From CAZBJJ01 sp964492245 (GTDB lineage Bacteria > Spirochaetota > Spirochaetia > Treponematales > Breznakiellaceae), in contig CAZBJJ010000044.1 in assembly GCA_964492245.1 (NCBI GenBank), positions 1 to 17,482 of the forward strand: a DNA stretch of 17,482 nt. The letters are read 5' to 3'. Position 1 is the stretch's first letter; every line of letters starts with the position of its first letter. The position numbers and the translations under genes were made by a program. The notes under the pieces were generated by a model. The model saw only the letters and a list, made by a program, of their open reading frames with translations. It was not told where the DNA came from and ran no database searches. Of this stretch, positions 15,090 through 17,482 are shown in pieces.

Positions 15090-15117
15090 TTGCAATAACA
15101 GAGTCTTTTCATAATAT
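15090..15117 (+). promoter_or_regulatory. Promoter for the M24 peptidase gene
   Basis: The -35 is TTGCAA (15090-15095), followed by a 16-base spacer and the -10 TAATAT (15112-15117). Transcription would start near 15124 and leave a leader of about 68 bases before the ATG at 15192. TTGCAA is its own reverse complement, so the same hexamer faces both divergent genes. AT-rich sequence continues to 15130. Confidence 0.45.
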
Positions 15118-15191
15118 TAGATTATTTTTTGCTAGCTAGCAAGTACAAGACAGGCCTTGCAGGAGCTAATAACAAGGGGCATAATAGCGCA

Positions 15192-16313
15192 ATGAACAGT
15201 ATCTACGCATCAAGATGTGAAAAAATATATACTTGGATGGCACATAACGACATCAATGCCCTAATAATAGAAGACAGTGAGGCAAGACGAAATACCTCGC
15301 TGCGCTGGCTTTCGGGACACAATGGGGATGCCCTGCTTTTTCTATTGGCAGACAAGCGCTCTGTTCTAGTTCCCTGGGACTTCCCCCTGGCCCAGGCAAA
15401 TGCCCATGCCGACCACATCCTGCCCTATAATGAATTTGGCCGCGACCCCATTATTGCCAGCAAGGCTATCTTAGATTATATAAGCCTGCCAAAGGATTCG
15501 CGGGTGGAAATTTCTGGCAAGACCCCCTACCCCACCTTTTTACTCTATGTCGAGATTTTAAAAGACTGGCATATAATCTGCCAATTTGATGGTGTTGACA
15601 ATGTCCTGGAAAAATTTCGCAGTGTTAAGGATGAGCATGAAATTGCAATTTACCGCAAAGCCAGCGCTATTACCAACGAGGTAATAGACCTCGTTACTGC
15701 CAAATTTGAAAGCGGCAAAGCCCTGAGCGAACTGGACATAGCCCTGTTTATCGACGCCGAGGGGCGCAAACGCGGTTGCGAAGGCACCTCCTTCGAAACC
15801 CTGGCAGCGGGCAAGGATCGTTCCTTTGCTATCCATGCCTTTCCCTCCTTTACCAATGCCCCCATCGGCGATGAGGGTCTATCTATTCTGGATTTCGGCC
15901 TGCGCTATAAGGGCTATTCTACCGATGTAACCATGACCATTGCCCGCGGCAATCTGAGCCCGGCCCAGAACCGCATGCTCAACCTTGTTCAAAAGGCCTA
16001 CGACAAGAGTATCAGTTCGATTAGACCGGGCATGAAGGCCAGCGAGCTGAGCAAGGTGGCCACCAGTTTTTTTGCAAAATCTAAAAAGACCATGCCCCAT
16101 AGCCTTGGCCATGGCATTGGTCTGGATGCCCACGAACAGCCCTTTTTGCGCGAAAGGGCCGAAAACTATTGGACACTTAAACCAGGCATGATTTTTACAA
16201 TCGAACCTGGGCTCTACGACCCCCGCCATGGTGGATGCCGTTTAGAAAACGACGTCCTACTGACCGATTCGGGTATCGAAATCCTTACCAATTCCCGTAT
16301 TTTACGGCTCTAG
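15192..16313 (+). CDS. M24 family metallopeptidase, Xaa-Pro aminopeptidase type
   Basis: This 373-residue protein has a creatinase-like N-terminal domain (about 5-135) and a C-terminal pita-bread catalytic domain (about 145-370). All five metal ligands expected in this family are present: Asp234 (ILDFGL), Asp245 (STDVTM), His307 (SLGHGIGLD), Glu338 (FTIEPGLY) and Glu352 (RLENDV). M24B enzymes remove an N-terminal residue preceding proline from peptides, in the cytoplasm, usually with two Mn or Co ions. This fits with peptide uptake by the OppA-like lipoprotein encoded in this window. The ATG at 15192 is preferred to an in-frame TTG at 15129 because AAGGGG lies 12 bases upstream and the protein then begins at the usual family position. 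There is no signal peptide. Its stop codon overlaps that of the MFS gene on the other strand. PepQ-type dipeptidase activity is a possible alternative. Confidence 0.92.
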   Translation: MNSIYASRCEKIYTWMAHNDINALIIEDSEARRNTSLRWLSGHNGDALLFLLADKRSVLVPWDFPLAQANAHADHILPYNEFGRDPIIASKAILDYISLPKDSRVEISGKTPYPTFLLYVEILKDWHIICQFDGVDNVLEKFRSVKDEHEIAIYRKASAITNEVIDLVTAKFESGKALSELDIALFIDAEGRKRGCEGTSFETLAAGKDRSFAIHAFPSFTNAPIGDEGLSILDFGLRYKGYSTDVTMTIARGNLSPAQNRMLNLVQKAYDKSISSIRPGMKASELSKVATSFFAKSKKTMPHSLGHGIGLDAHEQPFLRERAENYWTLKPGMIFTIEPGLYDPRHGGCRLENDVLLTDSGIEILTNSRILRL

Positions 16314-17482
16314 CGACCAGCTCGAACATGTCGCAACCGCTCGCTGGAAGCTAAAAGAAAGAGGGCGTTTATGGCTAAAAACAGGGGCAAAAACGACAGC
16401 GAGATGAGGCGAGAAAGCAGGCCAAAAAAGGGGGGTAAAAAAGTAATGCCCACATAGGCACTGGCCATCTGCAGGCCAATTATGGACTGGCTGTTTTCCA
16501 GGCCAAAGCGCAATGGCGTTTCGTGGATCATGCAGGGAAAAATGGGGGCGCAGCCGAGGCCGGCAAATACAAAGGCGGCAAGGGTAAGGGGCAGTGGCAG
16601 AGGCAGGATGAGGCAGAGAATTGCCAGGCCCACCGCAAAAACGCCCCCGCGTATGAGATTTCTGTTCGATATATATCTTGTTAAAAACCCGGTTAAAAAA
16701 CGACCTAGGGCAATGCCGCCAAAAAAAGTGGATACCCAAAAGGCCGCCGAGGCCGCATCGAGTTTCCGCACCTCAACCAGCCAGCTTCCCCCCCACAGCC
16801 CCATCGAGGCCTCTACGCCGCAGTAAAAAACAAAGGAAAATAGGGCAAAGGGCACCCCGGTAATTTTTAACAGATCAAAATTGGACGTTTTTTTTGGTTT
16901 TTTATGGCCACTTTGGGGGCTGTCCGCTTTGAACAGCGAGGTTTTGGGCAGCTTCCACAGGGGCAGCGAGATTATCAGTATAAAAACGAGACAAAATTGA
17001 AATAGCGCAATATAAAAATAGGCATTGCGCCAGGTAAAACCGGCGGCCATGAGCCGAGAGAGCACGAGGGGCCCGCCCAGGGCACCAACTCCCCAAAAAC
17101 TGTGCAACCAGCTCATATGGCGCGATTCGAAATGCTCGGCGACAAAGGCATTGAGCCCAGTGTCCACAGCTCCCGCGCCAATGCCCAGAGGGATGACGCC
17201 CAAAAAATACCAGAGAAAGGAGGGAAAAAGCGAAAAGCCCAATAGCGCCAGGGCGGTCAATGCCACACTTACCGCGGTTACTGGGCCAGCCCCAAAGCGG
17301 CGCAGCATACGACCGGCATACATGCTGGACAGGATGGTCCCCCCGGCAATGGTCATCTGTAAAAGACCGGCAAGCTCTATGTCGACCCCTAAATCGAGGT
17401 GCATAACCGGCCAACTGGCACCCAAAAGCGCATCGGGCAGGCCCAAACTTATAAAGGCAACATAGATGACTACAAGCAAAAG
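16310..17482 (-). CDS. MFS transporter, 5' end outside the window
   Basis: At least 390 residues of an inner-membrane major facilitator transporter are present. About twelve hydrophobic helices can be traced in two halves, separated by a polar central loop with basic residues. The loop after helix 2 carries the AGRMLRRFGAGPV segment, a form of the MFS signature between helices 2 and 3. The pattern GVGALGGPL in helix 5 and the overall look resemble sugar or fucose-permease-like MFS proteins, but the substrate cannot be inferred. The frame stays open to the window edge, and the only start nearby is a TTG at 17479 inside helix 1, so the true start lies a little beyond the edge. The gene ends in TAG overlapping the TAG of the M24 gene within CTAG at 16310-16313. 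Confidence 0.88.
   Translation of the reverse strand, partial: LLLVVIYVAFISLGLPDALLGASWPVMHLDLGVDIELAGLLQMTIAGGTILSSMYAGRMLRRFGAGPVTAVSVALTALALLGFSLFPSFLWYFLGVIPLGIGAGAVDTGLNAFVAEHFESRHMSWLHSFWGVGALGGPLVLSRLMAAGFTWRNAYFYIALFQFCLVFILIISLPLWKLPKTSLFKADSPQSGHKKPKKTSNFDLLKITGVPFALFSFVFYCGVEASMGLWGGSWLVEVRKLDAASAAFWVSTFFGGIALGRFLTGFLTRYISNRNLIRGGVFAVGLAILCLILPLPLPLTLAAFVFAGLGCAPIFPCMIHETPLRFGLENSQSIIGLQMASAYVGITFLPPFFGLLSRLISLSFLPLFLAINALFLLASSERLRHVRAGR

Overview
The window looks like a chromosomal segment from a spirochaete (Spirochaetota, probably Treponema-like or a relative). I infer this from a giant membrane-anchored coiled-coil protein of the spirochaetal SpiroCoCo type, a CarD-IspF pair, a lipoprotein OppA and an anaerobe-type giant CoA-dehydratase activase. 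Base composition is mixed, near the middle of the GC range. There are no rRNA or tRNA genes, insertion sequences, CRISPR arrays or phage genes. Genes are densely packed, and no gap exceeds 300 bases; the largest is the 187-base divergent intergenic region at 15005-15191.

Layout. (1) 77-4226, plus strand: an unrecognised helical protein, a lipoprotein peptide-binding protein (OppA type), the RNA polymerase-binding regulator CarD, and the isoprenoid enzyme IspF, whose start codon overlaps the carD stop. A GC-rich repeated hairpin at 4243-4278 closes this block against the convergent one. (2) 4280-15004, minus strand, read from right to left: a 1453-residue double-ATPase activase of the 2-hydroxyacyl-CoA dehydratase type, a secreted NlpC/P60-like putative cysteine hydrolase, ExbB, ExbD, a HAD phosphatase and the SpiroCoCo-type protein. 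The hydrolase, ExbB and ExbD genes are joined by two ATGA stop/start overlaps, and the remaining gaps are 6 to 53 bases, so this is probably one operon with an internal promoter before the HAD gene. (3) 15005-15191: a divergent regulatory region with a near-perfect palindrome. (4) 15192-16313, plus strand: an M24 Xaa-Pro-type peptidase. It ends tail to tail, sharing a CTAG, with (5) an MFS transporter on the minus strand whose 5' end lies outside the window.

How the genes may work together. OppA and the M24 peptidase both fit a peptide-using lifestyle, and the activase suggests anaerobic amino-acid or aromatic-type CoA chemistry. The most suggestive grouping is a putative exported cysteine hydrolase translationally coupled to an ExbB/ExbD proton-driven motor, followed downstream by a very long membrane-anchored coiled-coil protein. 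This could be an envelope-remodelling module, but that is inference from gene order only.

The most notable sequence-level pattern is that three genes (the first gene, carD and the HAD gene) have a good -10 element ending only 7-8 bases before their ATG and no Shine-Dalgarno sequence. The other start sites mostly have a recognisable ribosome-binding site. This predicts leaderless or near-leaderless mRNAs.
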